DNA of 64,000 bases from Paenibacillus sp. (GTDB lineage: Bacteria > Bacillota > Bacilli > Paenibacillales > Paenibacillaceae): the NCBI GenBank assembly GCA_023512345.1, contig JAILZT010000028.1, positions 1 to 64,000 of the forward strand, written 5' to 3'. Every line of letters starts with the position of its first letter. Position 1 is the first letter of the stretch. A program made the translations under genes and the position numbers. The notes beneath the pieces were generated by a model, which saw nothing but the letters and a program-made list of their open reading frames with translations, made no database searches and was not told the DNA's origin. Of the stretch, positions 27,237 to 35,901 are shown piece by piece.

Positions 27237-27740
27237 TTGTTGAACCGTATCATTCTGATTGGTCGGTTGACCCGTGACCCGGAACTTCGTTATACACCCC
27301 AAGGTGTAGCTGTAACGCAGTTTACGCTTGCCGTAGACCGTCAGTTTACAACCCAAGGCGGCGAACGCGAGGCGGACTTCATCCCGGTAGTTACCTGGAG
27401 ACAGCTGGCAGAAACCTGTGCCAATTATTTGCGCAAAGGTCGTCTTACAGCCGTAGAAGGACGTATCCAAGTTCGGAATTACGAGAATAACGAAGGCAAA
27501 CGTGTATACGTTACTGAAGTTATTGCTGATAATGTCCGCTTCCTGGAATCTACGCAGACCCGTGAAGGTGGAAATGCTACAAGTGGTGGAAGTGTACCTG
27601 AAGAACCATCCTTTGGTGGCGGCGGCAACAGTGGACGTGGAAATAACAATAATTTCTCACGTAACACCAACAATAATCAAGATCCTTTTTCGGGCGATGG
27701 AAAACCGATCGATATATCGGACGATGATTTGCCATTTTAA
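27237..27740 (+). CDS. ssb: Single-stranded DNA-binding protein
   Basis: A 167-residue SSB with an N-terminal OB fold (LNRIILIGRLTRDPELRYTP), a Gly/Asn-rich disordered linker and the partner-recruiting tip DISDDDLPF. Only TTG starts are available (27237 or 27240) after AAAGGAGGAG; the family starts MLNR, favouring 27237. It lies between rpsF and rpsR as in Bacillus. Confidence 0.97.
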   Translation: MLNRIILIGRLTRDPELRYTPQGVAVTQFTLAVDRQFTTQGGEREADFIPVVTWRQLAETCANYLRKGRLTAVEGRIQVRNYENNEGKRVYVTEVIADNVRFLESTQTREGGNATSGGSVPEEPSFGGGGNSGRGNNNNFSRNTNNNQDPFSGDGKPIDISDDDLPF

Positions 27741-27761
27741 TAAGGAAGGACTGAACAGAAC

Positions 27762-28034
27762 ATGGCTTTTAAACCAAGAGAAGGCGCTGACAACGACAAA
27801 AGACCGGCACGTCGTGGTGGACGCAACAAGCGTAAAAAAGTTTGCTTTTTCACTGTGAACAAAATTACTCACATTGATTATAAAGATACTGAGCTTCTTA
27901 AGAAGTTCATCAGCGAACGCGGAAAGATTTTGCCGCGTCGTGTAACAGGAACTAGTGCAAAATATCAACGTGCTCTTACAATCGCTGTTAAGCGCTCGCG
28001 TCAAATCGCGTTGCTCCCTTACACAACGGAATAG
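27762..28034 (+). CDS. rpsR: 30S ribosomal protein S18
   Basis: A 90-residue basic protein with KKVCFFTVNKITHIDYKDTELLKKFISERGKILPRRVTG, the S18 core. It pairs with S6 in the ribosome platform. It lies 21 bases after ssb and ends the operon before a strong terminator. Confidence 0.97.
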   Translation: MAFKPREGADNDKRPARRGGRNKRKKVCFFTVNKITHIDYKDTELLKKFISERGKILPRRVTGTSAKYQRALTIAVKRSRQIALLPYTTE

Positions 28035-28044
28035 GATGCTCGTC

Positions 28045-28074
28045 AAGACAGTCGGGAAACCGGCTGTCTTTTTA
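28045..28074 (+). terminator. rpsR terminator
   Basis: AGACAGTCGG and CCGGCTGTCT with a GAAA-type loop, then TTTTTATT. Confidence 0.9.
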
Positions 28075-28140
28075 TTTGGTAATCCCTAACTGATAAAAGG
28101 CTTAGCGCTATAAAATACATCAACCTTGGGAGGCAAGACC

Positions 28141-28515
28141 ATGATAAGTGTAAGTCCCTATATTGTAGTAGACCAAGTACAGGAATCGGTTGAATATTAC
28201 CAAAGTATTTTTGGTGGAGAAATTAAGGTTTTGAATGAGCATAACGGTAAATTACTGCATGCTGAGTTACATATTGGACAGACCTTGATTCATTTTGCAG
28301 ATCCGTTCGGCAGAACACCTAAAGGTGAGAATGTAAGGCTTATTATGCAATTAGATAATGAGGATGAAACACGAAATATCTATGACCGATTGATTGCAGA
28401 TGGCGGAGAAGTAGTCGTAGAGCTGCAGAATACCTTCTTTGGGGCTCTGCATGGACAAGTTGCAGACAAGATGAATGGTATTATTTGGGTAATGAATTGC
28501 TTCATTTCTGTTTGA
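28141..28515 (+). CDS. VOC/PhnB-like (glyoxalase-fold) protein
   Basis: A 124-residue single-domain protein of the vicinal oxygen chelate fold, starting VSPYIVVDQVQESVEYYQSIFGGEI with HAELHIGQTLIHFAD in the middle. A TTG at 28126 is in frame, but GGGAGG lies between it and the ATG at 28141. It resembles the PhnB/YjdN group; the ligand cannot be predicted. Confidence 0.75.
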   Translation: MISVSPYIVVDQVQESVEYYQSIFGGEIKVLNEHNGKLLHAELHIGQTLIHFADPFGRTPKGENVRLIMQLDNEDETRNIYDRLIADGGEVVVELQNTFFGALHGQVADKMNGIIWVMNCFISV

Positions 28516-28540
28516 CGTTAGCAGAAGAATGTAGTAAATT
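28512..28540 (+). promoter_or_regulatory. Promoter of the structured leader before the MutS2-like gene
   Basis: TTGACG (28512-28517), 17 bases, TAAATT (28535-28540), overlapping the VOC stop codon. Confidence 0.5.
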
Positions 28541-28585
28541 ACAGGTATCCTATTAACTAAAGGGGAAATCTTGATGTTGGTGACC

Positions 28586-28721
28586 GTTCTTAACTAGCAA
28601 TTTCATATCACCTTAAAGTAATTGTAGAGGACTCATTTTTTTGGGCGACAAAATATGCCTTGTTTGAGTCTGCTTCACTACGATGTCTAATTACTTGAAG
28701 GGTGGATGATTAGTTAAGAAC
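28586..28721 (+). other. Fold-back element: structured leader RNA or MITE-like
   Basis: GTTCTTAACTA (28586-28596) pairs with TAGTTAAGAAC (28711-28721). Inside, AAGTAATT pairs with AATTACTT, CACCTT with AAGGGTG, and GACTCA with TGAGTC, so the whole 136 bases collapse into one long hairpin. It fills part of the 450-base gap before the MutS2-like gene. No known riboswitch motif was recognised. Confidence 0.5.
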
Positions 28722-28769
28722 ACGCGAAGCGTCAAATGGCCTCTTTACGGCTATTGTTCTCTTTGTGAT

Positions 28770-28796
28770 AAACCGTGCTCTTGCAGCACGGTTTTT
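28770..28796 (+). terminator. Terminator in the MutS2-like leader (first)
   Basis: AACCGTGCT (28771-28779) pairs with AGCACGGTT (28785-28793), then T-rich. A further hairpin, AAGTACC/GGTACTT with inner GCC/GGC, follows at about 28804-28831. Confidence 0.8.
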
Positions 28797-28860
28797 CTGT
28801 TTTTAAGTACCTGAAGCCGACGGCAATGGTACTTGATAACGACAAAGGGCAATACCGAAC

Positions 28861-28909
28861 AAAAGAGGGCGAAGACTGCCGTAGTGGCATTCTTTGCCCT
28901 CTTTTTGTT
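28861..28909 (+). terminator. Terminator in the MutS2-like leader (second)
   Basis: AGAGGGC (28864-28870) pairs with GCCCTCT (28896-28902), with inner pairing ACTGCC/GGCATT, then T5. It stands only about 55 bases before the MutS2-like start, so transcription from upstream would have to pass it. Confidence 0.75.
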
Positions 28910-28965
28910 TTTGTATGGATAGGTTTGCCGTAGTACGGGAAGAAATCAAAAGGAGGTAATAACAA

Positions 28966-30933
28966 ATGAATTCACAAAGTTTACGTACACTTGAATACGA
29001 TCAAATTAAAGAGGAATTGAGACGATATGCCGTTTCTTATGCTGGGAAAGAGCATGTAAACAATCTATTGCCCATGAAGTACCTGACATCTATTCACAGG
29101 GCTATTGAAGAGACAGCAGAAGCCAAGGAACTGCTTGAACGAGGATCAAGTGTCCCTCTACCTTCATTAGACGGCATTGAGTGGATCATGTCTCTACTGG
29201 GTACAGGATACCTGTATAATGAGCAGGATTTCATGGCTGTTGGAACGTTTCTCAATAGCTGTTCTCAGCTTCGCAAGTATATGGCCTCCAAGGAACACAG
29301 CGCGCCGCGAATCGGTGCGTATGCCTCCTCACTGATGGAATTAGCTCATGTTAAAGATGAGATTAACCGGTGTATCCGCTTCGGAACTATAGATGACGGA
29401 GCCAGCAAGGGACTGGAGAAGGTCCGCAAGAGGTTGGGAGTAGCCAAAGAGCGTCTTCATAAAAAGATTGAGGGGGTGATGTCTCGCCATCAGTCTATAC
29501 TCCAGGAGAATATCTACAGCATGCGAAATGGGCGCTATGTAATTCCCGTTAAACGGGAATATCACAAGCAGGTAAAGGGTACTGTGCTTGATCAATCTAC
29601 AAGTGGGCAAACGGTATTCATCGAACCTAACGAGATTGCTGCATTGCAGGGGGAAATGGATTTACTGCTAGCTGATGAGGCCCGAGAGGAGGCTGTTGTG
29701 TTAAGCCATTTAACTGATCTGGTGGAACAAGAGGGGTCAGCGCTGAAGCTTAACATCGAAGTAACGGGAACGTATGACTTTATTTTTGCAAAAGCGAAAT
29801 ATGCTCGTTCAATCGGTGCGAATGTAGTGGCATTTAATGAACGTGGATTCGTTAAGATGGTTGGAGGTCGCCACCCTATGTTGCAGGGGATGGTCCCCAT
29901 TAGTCTGGAATTTGGAAAAGGGTATAAATCTCTTATTGTGACTGGGCCTAACACAGGTGGAAAGACTGTCGTTCTCAAAACACTAGGTCTCTTAACCCTA
30001 ATGGCGCAGTCCGGAATGTTAATCCCCGTAGAGGAGGGAAGTGAGTTTACTGTTTTCTCTAATGTAATGAGTGTAATAGGCGATGGTCAGAGTATGGCGC
30101 AATCTCTAAGTACCTTCTCTGCACAAATGAAAAGTATGGAGGAAATGCTGCGTGGTGCCGGTAAAGGGGTATTGCTGCTTATTGACGAATTGGCTGCCGG
30201 GACGGACCCAGGGGAAGGTATAGCCCTTTCTACTGCTCTTCTAGAGGAACTCAGCCGCCGAGGTGCCAACATAATCGTCACTACACACTTTAATGAGTTA
30301 AAAACCTTCGCTGCCGCCACCCCAGGATTTCAAAATGCCAGAATGGAGTTTGATAAGGATACACTCCAGCCGCTCTACCGGCTGACAATTGGAGAAGCGG
30401 GTGAGAGTTACGCACTGCAAATTGCCGAAAAGCTGGGAATAGATTCTATAGTCATTGAGCGCTCGCGCCAAATTGTGAAGGAACAACGTATGGAGCAGGG
30501 GCATCGGGATGCTGAGCTGCAGCGGCGGAGTTTCAATGATCGTAAGTTAAAAGAGAAAGAGATGCTTTTCAATTCATCTAATGCAGAGAATGAAGCTAAT
30601 GACGGTGGTGAGTTGGACAAAGAAGCGCAAGAGAAGGGACAGCTTAGTTCTTTTGAGATTGGGGATGCTGTGTATGTCAGTTCATTGGGGAGAACAGGGA
30701 TTGTTTTTGAGAAAAGAAACGGGCTGGGCATGGTGGGTGTAATGATTCAAAAGCAAAAAATGTTCATCAATCACAAACGTCTTAAACCGTACATTTCCAA
30801 AGAGGAGCTCTACCCTGACGATTATGACTTTGATATTATATTTGAGAGCAAAGAGAACCGTAAGAAAAAGAAGCTGATGCGGCGTAAATATGTTGAAGGG
30901 TTAAGTATTGTATACGATGGTGATGACAGCTAA
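28966..30933 (+). CDS. MutS2-like ATPase lacking the Smr domain
   Basis: A 655-residue MutS-family protein. The N-terminal two-thirds follow MutS2: clamp region with GRYVIPVKREYHKQVKGTV and SGQTVFIEP, Walker A GPNTGGKT at about 327-334, Walker B LLIDELAAGTDPGEG near 408-423 and the TTHFNELK switch. True MutS2 is about 785 residues with a C-terminal Smr endonuclease domain; here the C-terminus (GDAVYVSSLGRTGIVFEKRNGLGMVGV ... ) has no Smr motif. It is probably a paralogue rather than MutS2 itself. AAAAGGAGG precedes the ATG. Substrate (branched DNA or collided ribosomes) is unknown. Confidence 0.8.
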   Translation: MNSQSLRTLEYDQIKEELRRYAVSYAGKEHVNNLLPMKYLTSIHRAIEETAEAKELLERGSSVPLPSLDGIEWIMSLLGTGYLYNEQDFMAVGTFLNSCSQLRKYMASKEHSAPRIGAYASSLMELAHVKDEINRCIRFGTIDDGASKGLEKVRKRLGVAKERLHKKIEGVMSRHQSILQENIYSMRNGRYVIPVKREYHKQVKGTVLDQSTSGQTVFIEPNEIAALQGEMDLLLADEAREEAVVLSHLTDLVEQEGSALKLNIEVTGTYDFIFAKAKYARSIGANVVAFNERGFVKMVGGRHPMLQGMVPISLEFGKGYKSLIVTGPNTGGKTVVLKTLGLLTLMAQSGMLIPVEEGSEFTVFSNVMSVIGDGQSMAQSLSTFSAQMKSMEEMLRGAGKGVLLLIDELAAGTDPGEGIALSTALLEELSRRGANIIVTTHFNELKTFAAATPGFQNARMEFDKDTLQPLYRLTIGEAGESYALQIAEKLGIDSIVIERSRQIVKEQRMEQGHRDAELQRRSFNDRKLKEKEMLFNSSNAENEANDGGELDKEAQEKGQLSSFEIGDAVYVSSLGRTGIVFEKRNGLGMVGVMIQKQKMFINHKRLKPYISKEELYPDDYDFDIIFESKENRKKKKLMRRKYVEGLSIVYDGDDS

Positions 30934-30954
30934 ACACCCTTTTGACGCTAAAAG

Positions 30955-30981
30955 AGTCTGCCCAAAGGGCAGGCTTTTTTG
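30955..30981 (+). terminator. MutS2-like gene terminator
   Basis: CTGCCC, loop AAA, GGGCAG (30958-30972), then T6. Confidence 0.9.
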
Positions 30982-31183
30982 AAAATATCAGAAAGTATAA
31001 GTTTTCAGTATCTTGAATAATTCAATAATTTTCAAATTGTAAGATGTCCAAATGTTTGATAAGGTTATAATTTATTCTAATTGTCAGGATAAAAATGTAT
31101 TCAATTAACCTATCGTTTATTATAGTAATCTATAGCGGGAGTTCTAATTGTAGGTGGAGCAGGTAATAGAAGGGAAGGAATAT

Positions 31184-32923
31184 ATGAACAATAAGATAAG
31201 AAATGGAGCCATGCTATGGCTGCTCTGTGTGCTCGTTCTGTCTGCATGCGGCAGTGGGGCGCTGGGGAATTCGGCAGGTGGTGATGGGGCTCCCCGAATA
31301 AAAGATTCTGAGGGAAATACTCAACCTAAGGCTGGCGGCATTATTACTTATGGTTACTCTTCCCCATTTCAGGGATTGTTTGAGCCCGCATTTTACGAAG
31401 GGGATGACGATCTCTATGCACTGGAATTTACTACGGAGTCTATGTTATCGGTGAAGGATGATTTAACCACGGTACCCAATATTGCCACTTGGCAAGAATC
31501 AGAGGATCACCGAACATTCACCTTCAAAATCAGACCGGGTGTTCGCTGGCATAATGGCGATGAACTAACTGTAGAGGATTGGAAATTTGCGCTTGAGGTT
31601 ATAGCAGACCCTGATTATACGGGGCCGCGTTATTATAGTGTGGAAATGATTGAGGGTGCCGACGCCTATCATACAGGAAAAGCTAAAACAATCACCGGTA
31701 TTACCGTAATTGATCCCTATACCTTAAGAATAATTGTAACGGCCTCACGGGTGAATACCATTGATAATTTATGGTCCTATCCTATGAATAAAAAATACTA
31801 TACTGGAGTTCCCGTTAAAGATATGGCTGAGAGCCGTCAGATGAGGGTCAAGCCTATAGGGATCGGTCCATTTCAGATGACAAACATCAAGCCCGGAGAG
31901 TATGTTGAAATGAAACGTTTTGACGATTACTACAAGGGTAAGCCTTTGCTGGATGGAGTTTTGTACAAGGTGTTTGATGATAAGAAAATCGTCAGCCTTT
32001 TCGAGCAAGGTGTTATTGATATGGAGGATGCGCCGCGTGATGCTTATGAGGGGCTGAAGAAGTTAGACAATGTGAATCTTTTGCAGACACCTGAGCTTTC
32101 GTATGAATATATAGGTTTCAAATTCGGCTCTTGGGATAGTAAAGAGGAAATGATTAAGATGGACAACCCCAAATTTGCTGATAAAAGATTACGTCAGGCA
32201 ATGTATTATGCGCTCGATCGGGAAGGTCTTATTAGGGATTATTCCTATGGATTAGGCGAGCTTATAGAGACGCCGATTCCGGGTACGAGCTGGGCAAAAA
32301 TTCCGGATAACCAAATCAATCAATATCTATATAATCCAGATAAAGCTATGGAGCTTCTCAATCAAGCCGGGTATCTAGATATAAACAATGACGGGTTCCG
32401 TGAAGACCCCAAAGGCATGCCTTTCGTAATTCATTATGACGGGATGACCGGCAGTACTATGGCAGAATTGCGGGCAAAGGCTATTTTACAAAGCTGGCGT
32501 GATGTTGGGTTGGACGTAAGGTTAAATGGAGGCAGCCTAAAGGAAATGAATTCTTTCTACGATGCAGTAGAGAACGATGATCCTTCTATTGAATTGTTTA
32601 ATGGAGTATGGGGACTGGCAAGCGATCCCGATCCATCTGGAATTTGGAGAGAAGACGATTTATGGAATTATCCGCGTTGGTCCTCTGAGAGGAATGAAGA
32701 GCTGATTAGTGCCGGTGTAAATATGAAATCATATGATAGAGAGTATCGGAAGCAAGTCTATTATGATTGGCAAAAATATATTAATGAGGAAGTTCCAATG
32801 ATTTTTGTAGCTGAACGGGAGTCAATCATCCCAGTCAACAAACGTCTGCAAGGGGTTCGAGTCAATTCAATGAGCAGTATTATTGAACCTGAAAAGTGGT
32901 GGATTAAGGACTTAACTGAATAG
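31184..32923 (+). CDS. Peptide/oligopeptide ABC transporter substrate-binding lipoprotein
   Basis: A 579-residue OppA/DppA-type (SBP_bac_5) protein. A lipoprotein signal ends in VLSAC near residue 22. The conserved TFKIRPGVRWHNGDELTVEDWKFAL block is near 115-140, and the lobe with FADKRLRQAMYYALDREGLIRDYSYG follows. The start is the ATG at 31184 after GAAGGGAAGGA; an upstream in-frame start at 31154 lacks a site. No permease or ATPase genes are adjacent, so it is an orphan receptor. An AT-rich upstream region has TATAAT at 31066-31071 but no clear -35. Confidence 0.85.
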   Translation: MNNKIRNGAMLWLLCVLVLSACGSGALGNSAGGDGAPRIKDSEGNTQPKAGGIITYGYSSPFQGLFEPAFYEGDDDLYALEFTTESMLSVKDDLTTVPNIATWQESEDHRTFTFKIRPGVRWHNGDELTVEDWKFALEVIADPDYTGPRYYSVEMIEGADAYHTGKAKTITGITVIDPYTLRIIVTASRVNTIDNLWSYPMNKKYYTGVPVKDMAESRQMRVKPIGIGPFQMTNIKPGEYVEMKRFDDYYKGKPLLDGVLYKVFDDKKIVSLFEQGVIDMEDAPRDAYEGLKKLDNVNLLQTPELSYEYIGFKFGSWDSKEEMIKMDNPKFADKRLRQAMYYALDREGLIRDYSYGLGELIETPIPGTSWAKIPDNQINQYLYNPDKAMELLNQAGYLDINNDGFREDPKGMPFVIHYDGMTGSTMAELRAKAILQSWRDVGLDVRLNGGSLKEMNSFYDAVENDDPSIELFNGVWGLASDPDPSGIWREDDLWNYPRWSSERNEELISAGVNMKSYDREYRKQVYYDWQKYINEEVPMIFVAERESIIPVNKRLQGVRVNSMSSIIEPEKWWIKDLTE

Positions 32924-33031
32924 CGGTTTCTTACCTTCCTAATTGTGGTGATAGGGTTATATAAAAAAATTTCAAAAAGAGAAATCAAAACGCTGTTTCA
33001 TTCGTCATATATATATGGAGGATGCTAACTG

Positions 33032-33961
33032 ATGAAGAGACGGAGTGTAATTTGGGTTGTAGCAGCGCTATTAATCGTAACCTTGTTTGTAGTCTACAAG
33101 CCAGGCGTATTTGATTTCGAACCGAATATTAAGTCGAGTGCTGCTGTTCTGATGGATATGGACAGCGGGAGGATTTGGATGGATGTGAATGGAGATGTTT
33201 CCATGCCTCCGGCCAGCATCTCTAAACTGATGACGGAATTCATAGTACTGGACCATATTTCTGAAGGCAGAATCCGCTGGGAAGAAAGAGTACCGATTAG
33301 TGCCTATGCAAGCAGTGTAGGCGGAGCAACGTTGTCTCTTAAATGGGGCGAGTCGTACACGGTGCGGGAGCTGTTTCAAGGGATAGCTGTATATTCAGCT
33401 AATGATGCTGCTATAGCTTTGGCGGAACATATGGCTGGCTCGGAGAATTCATTTGTAGTAATGATGAATAGTAAGGCCCGTAACTTAGAGTTGTCACCAG
33501 GGACTGTTTTCGCGAATGCTTCCGGGCTCTCTGGTAAAGATCTAGGCCCGAATCGCCCCTCCGGATATGGAAGTGCTGAGACGATGATGACGGCTAAGGA
33601 CACAGCCAAGCTCGCAGTAGCTCTAATCCATACGCATCCTGAAGTACTTAATACCTCCAGCCTGACCCAAATGAAGTTATCCGGCAAAGGTCTGTATGTT
33701 AGCAATTTGAATTCTATGCTCCCTGCAATGGGCGGAGCCTATGCTTATGAAGGTAATGATGGCTTAAAAACAGGCTATGACATCCGTACCGGTTATTGTT
33801 TTGCAGGAACAGCCCACCGAAATGGTCAGCGATTAATAGCCGTAGTTATGGGTGCAGAGACCAGCCAGAAGCGTTTTGAAGAAACCGCCAAATTGTTCGA
33901 TTATGGATTTAACCGGGGAATGTCTTGGGAATCAAAAGTCAAACAAATTCTGCATAGATAG
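33032..33961 (+). CDS. D-alanyl-D-alanine carboxypeptidase (S11, DacF/PBP5-like)
   Basis: A 309-residue serine peptidase that trims peptidoglycan stem peptides. One N-terminal membrane segment (about 6-22) anchors it. All three active-site motifs are present: SISK at 62-65, SAN at 122-124 and KTG near 245. It is shorter than vegetative DacA and lacks the C-terminal PBP5 domain, which suggests a specialised or sporulation role. GGAGGATG precedes the ATG. Confidence 0.88.
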   Translation: MKRRSVIWVVAALLIVTLFVVYKPGVFDFEPNIKSSAAVLMDMDSGRIWMDVNGDVSMPPASISKLMTEFIVLDHISEGRIRWEERVPISAYASSVGGATLSLKWGESYTVRELFQGIAVYSANDAAIALAEHMAGSENSFVVMMNSKARNLELSPGTVFANASGLSGKDLGPNRPSGYGSAETMMTAKDTAKLAVALIHTHPEVLNTSSLTQMKLSGKGLYVSNLNSMLPAMGGAYAYEGNDGLKTGYDIRTGYCFAGTAHRNGQRLIAVVMGAETSQKRFEETAKLFDYGFNRGMSWESKVKQILHR

Positions 33962-33982
33962 GACTTGCACTGTCGATTTTTG

Positions 33983-34011
33983 TTGTTTCTTTTTATTAAA
34001 GTGATTACAAT
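33983..34011 (+). promoter_or_regulatory. Promoter of the LCP gene
   Basis: TTGTTT (33983-33988), 17 bases, TACAAT (34006-34011). Confidence 0.65.
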
Positions 34012-34077
34012 AGAAATATTGTTTATAGAAAATGTTGGTCTTATCCATTAATTTTAGTTAAAGAAGGAATTCAACTA

Positions 34078-35106
34078 ATGAAAAAAGTGAAAAAAAGATA
34101 CATTGCTCTTCTTGTTGTCCTGATTATTGCTGCCGGAGGTTTTCTCTTTCGCAAGCCGCTAACCGTTTTGGCTTTTGATCTGTTCTTGTCAGATCAGGTC
34201 AAGCAAACGCTGGAGCAGGAGTCTTACGTCCCGTTGGTTAACGAGAATAGCTCGGTGAAGCCGGAGCCTATTGCATACAAAAACGAGCCGTTTTCTGTGA
34301 TGCTGTTAGGTACAGACCAAAGAGAGAATGAAACAGCACGCTCAGATACCATGATTTATGCCGTTGTTCGTCCAGAGGATTCAAAGATGCTGCTGATCTC
34401 TATCCCTAGAGATACGTACACCGAGATTATCGGACATGATGACAACGAGAAGGATAAAATAACACACGCCTTTGCTTTCGGCGGCCAACAAATGGCTAAA
34501 GATACACTGGAAGCTTTGATGGGACATGATATTGAGTACTATGCCTCCATTAATTTTCAAGGGTTAAAGGATGTAGTAGATGCGCTCGGCGGTCTGCCGC
34601 TGCCCATTAAGAAGGATATTGTTAATAAAGGTAAAGATCATGAAAAGTTCACTATTGTTGGCGGGCAGTCCAGCTACAATGGTGTGGATGCTCTGAATTA
34701 TGTACGTTATCGTGAGGACAGCGATTTCAACCGTACGAAGCGTCAACAGGTCTTTCTTGATGTAGTTGCGAATAAGATGTTATCGTTCAACCAAATTGGG
34801 AATATATCTACACTGCTTAGTATCATGGGTGAAAACTTCAAGACAGACATGCAGCCCTCTATGATTATTAGCTTGGCCAAAAAACTCATGAGCGGTAAAG
34901 AAATGGATATTTCCAGCTTTACGGTAATGGGAGAAGGCACTCGTATTGGCGGGGTATTCTATGACATCGTTAATGAAGAGGATTTGAGCAAGGCGAAGCT
35001 GATGATTGATAATTGGATGAATGCCGGAACACCTATTGATCAGTTAATTGAACCTGGAAAAGCAGGGGACGCGCTGGAGCCCGCAGCTACGGCGGGAGCA
35101 CAATAA
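34078..35106 (+). CDS. LytR-CpsA-Psr family cell-wall polymer ligase
   Basis: A 342-residue LCP protein likely to attach wall teichoic acid or other polymers to peptidoglycan. It has an N-terminal membrane segment (about 7-25), then the LCP domain: FSVMLLGTDQRENETARSDTMIYAVV, LLISIPRDTYTEI with the phosphate-binding Arg, and NYVRYREDSDFNRTKRQQ. The C-terminus is an Ala/Gly-rich tail. It is alone in its transcription unit behind a good promoter. Confidence 0.92.
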   Translation: MKKVKKRYIALLVVLIIAAGGFLFRKPLTVLAFDLFLSDQVKQTLEQESYVPLVNENSSVKPEPIAYKNEPFSVMLLGTDQRENETARSDTMIYAVVRPEDSKMLLISIPRDTYTEIIGHDDNEKDKITHAFAFGGQQMAKDTLEALMGHDIEYYASINFQGLKDVVDALGGLPLPIKKDIVNKGKDHEKFTIVGGQSSYNGVDALNYVRYREDSDFNRTKRQQVFLDVVANKMLSFNQIGNISTLLSIMGENFKTDMQPSMIISLAKKLMSGKEMDISSFTVMGEGTRIGGVFYDIVNEEDLSKAKLMIDNWMNAGTPIDQLIEPGKAGDALEPAATAGAQ

Positions 35107-35139
35107 TTCAATTCCAGATTATAATATAGTAAGCCAATT

Positions 35140-35176
35140 GCAGCAGCATGGGGAATGTTACCGGCTGCTGCTTGTT
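35140..35176 (+). terminator. Weak terminator after the LCP gene
   Basis: GCAGCAGC pairs with GCTGCTGC (35164-35171), followed by a short T-rich stretch. Confidence 0.5.
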
Positions 35177-35183
35177 GTCTGTA

Positions 35184-35192
35184 TGCTATAAT
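35184..35192 (+). promoter_or_regulatory. Extended -10 promoter of the CBS gene
   Basis: TGCTATAAT is a consensus extended -10; no good -35 is present. Confidence 0.55.
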
Positions 35193-35299
35193 ATTCTGGA
35201 ACGTTTTTTCAATCTCTACGTATAACAACAATGGCTCTTATGGTTAGGGTAAGGCAAGGAACTATAATTCCTTCGTAACTCTTTGGGGAGGATCAAGAC

Positions 35300-35725
35300 A
35301 TGAATATTGCATTTTTTCTACTTCCTAAACAGGAAGTGACCTGTGTTACACTAGATTCAACGCTGCGGCAGACCCTCGAGCGGATGGAGTATCATCGTTA
35401 CACTGCTGTGCCGATTTTAAATCGGAATGGGGAGTATGCGGGTACAGTAACGGAGGGAGATTTACTTTGGTACATGAAAGACTCTGGCGGAAAGGTTACC
35501 TTTGAAAGTGCTTCAAAGTTCCTGCTAAAGGATGTTCCACTTCGAATGAATAATAAGCCGGTATCGATTGATGCAGATATGGAAGATCTGATTAATTTGG
35601 CTAAGGTCCAGAATTTTGTCCCTGTCGTTGATGATATGAACCGGTTCATAGGTATTGTGCGCCGTAGCCAAATCATTGAATATTGTGAAAAGTTTGTTTC
35701 ACGTCAATCCATGGAATCATTATAA
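35300..35725 (+). CDS. CBS-domain pair protein (CbpB/DarB-like)
   Basis: A 141-residue protein made only of two CBS motifs (about 10-65 and 72-135), with HRYTAVPILNRNGEYAGTVTEGDLLWYM and NFVPVVDDMNRFIGIVRRSQIIEYC. Size and layout resemble B. subtilis DarB (YkuL), which binds c-di-AMP and activates (p)ppGpp synthesis. Its closeness to gdpP, a c-di-AMP phosphodiesterase gene, fits such a role, but the ligand is an inference. GGGGAGGA precedes the ATG. Confidence 0.8.
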   Translation: MNIAFFLLPKQEVTCVTLDSTLRQTLERMEYHRYTAVPILNRNGEYAGTVTEGDLLWYMKDSGGKVTFESASKFLLKDVPLRMNNKPVSIDADMEDLINLAKVQNFVPVVDDMNRFIGIVRRSQIIEYCEKFVSRQSMESL

Positions 35726-35764
35726 ATGATCTCGGTGATGGAAGCGTAAAGCAAAGAAATCTCA

Positions 35765-35805
35765 GGCCTGTATTTCCGGCAATAACGGAATGCGGGTCTT
35801 TTTTG
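35765..35805 (+). terminator. CBS gene terminator
   Basis: An imperfect stem of about 13 bp (around TTTCCG / CGGAAT) is followed by T6. Confidence 0.7.
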
Positions 35806-35836
35806 AAAATGTGGGGTGCATATTGCCGGTGAGTGC

Positions 35837-35867
35837 TTGCGACTATGCAAATTTTTTATGCTATAAT
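35837..35867 (+). promoter_or_regulatory. Promoter of the MazG-like to dnaB run
   Basis: TTGCGA (35837-35842), a 19-base spacer and an extended -10 TGCTATAAT ending at 35867. Confidence 0.6.
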
Positions 35868-35901
35868 TGAGAATAAAGCTTTTTGCCGGAGGTAGAGAAC
35901 C

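Noticed and set aside
28699..28705. AGGGTGG, reminiscent of the T-box bulge
   Set aside because: The rest of the T-box motif (ACCGCG) and a specifier loop are absent, and it is explained by pairing inside the fold-back element.
35695..35710. parS-like TGTTTCACGTCAATCC inside the CBS gene
   Set aside because: Only the left half matches; the right half has three or more mismatches, so it is not counted as parS.
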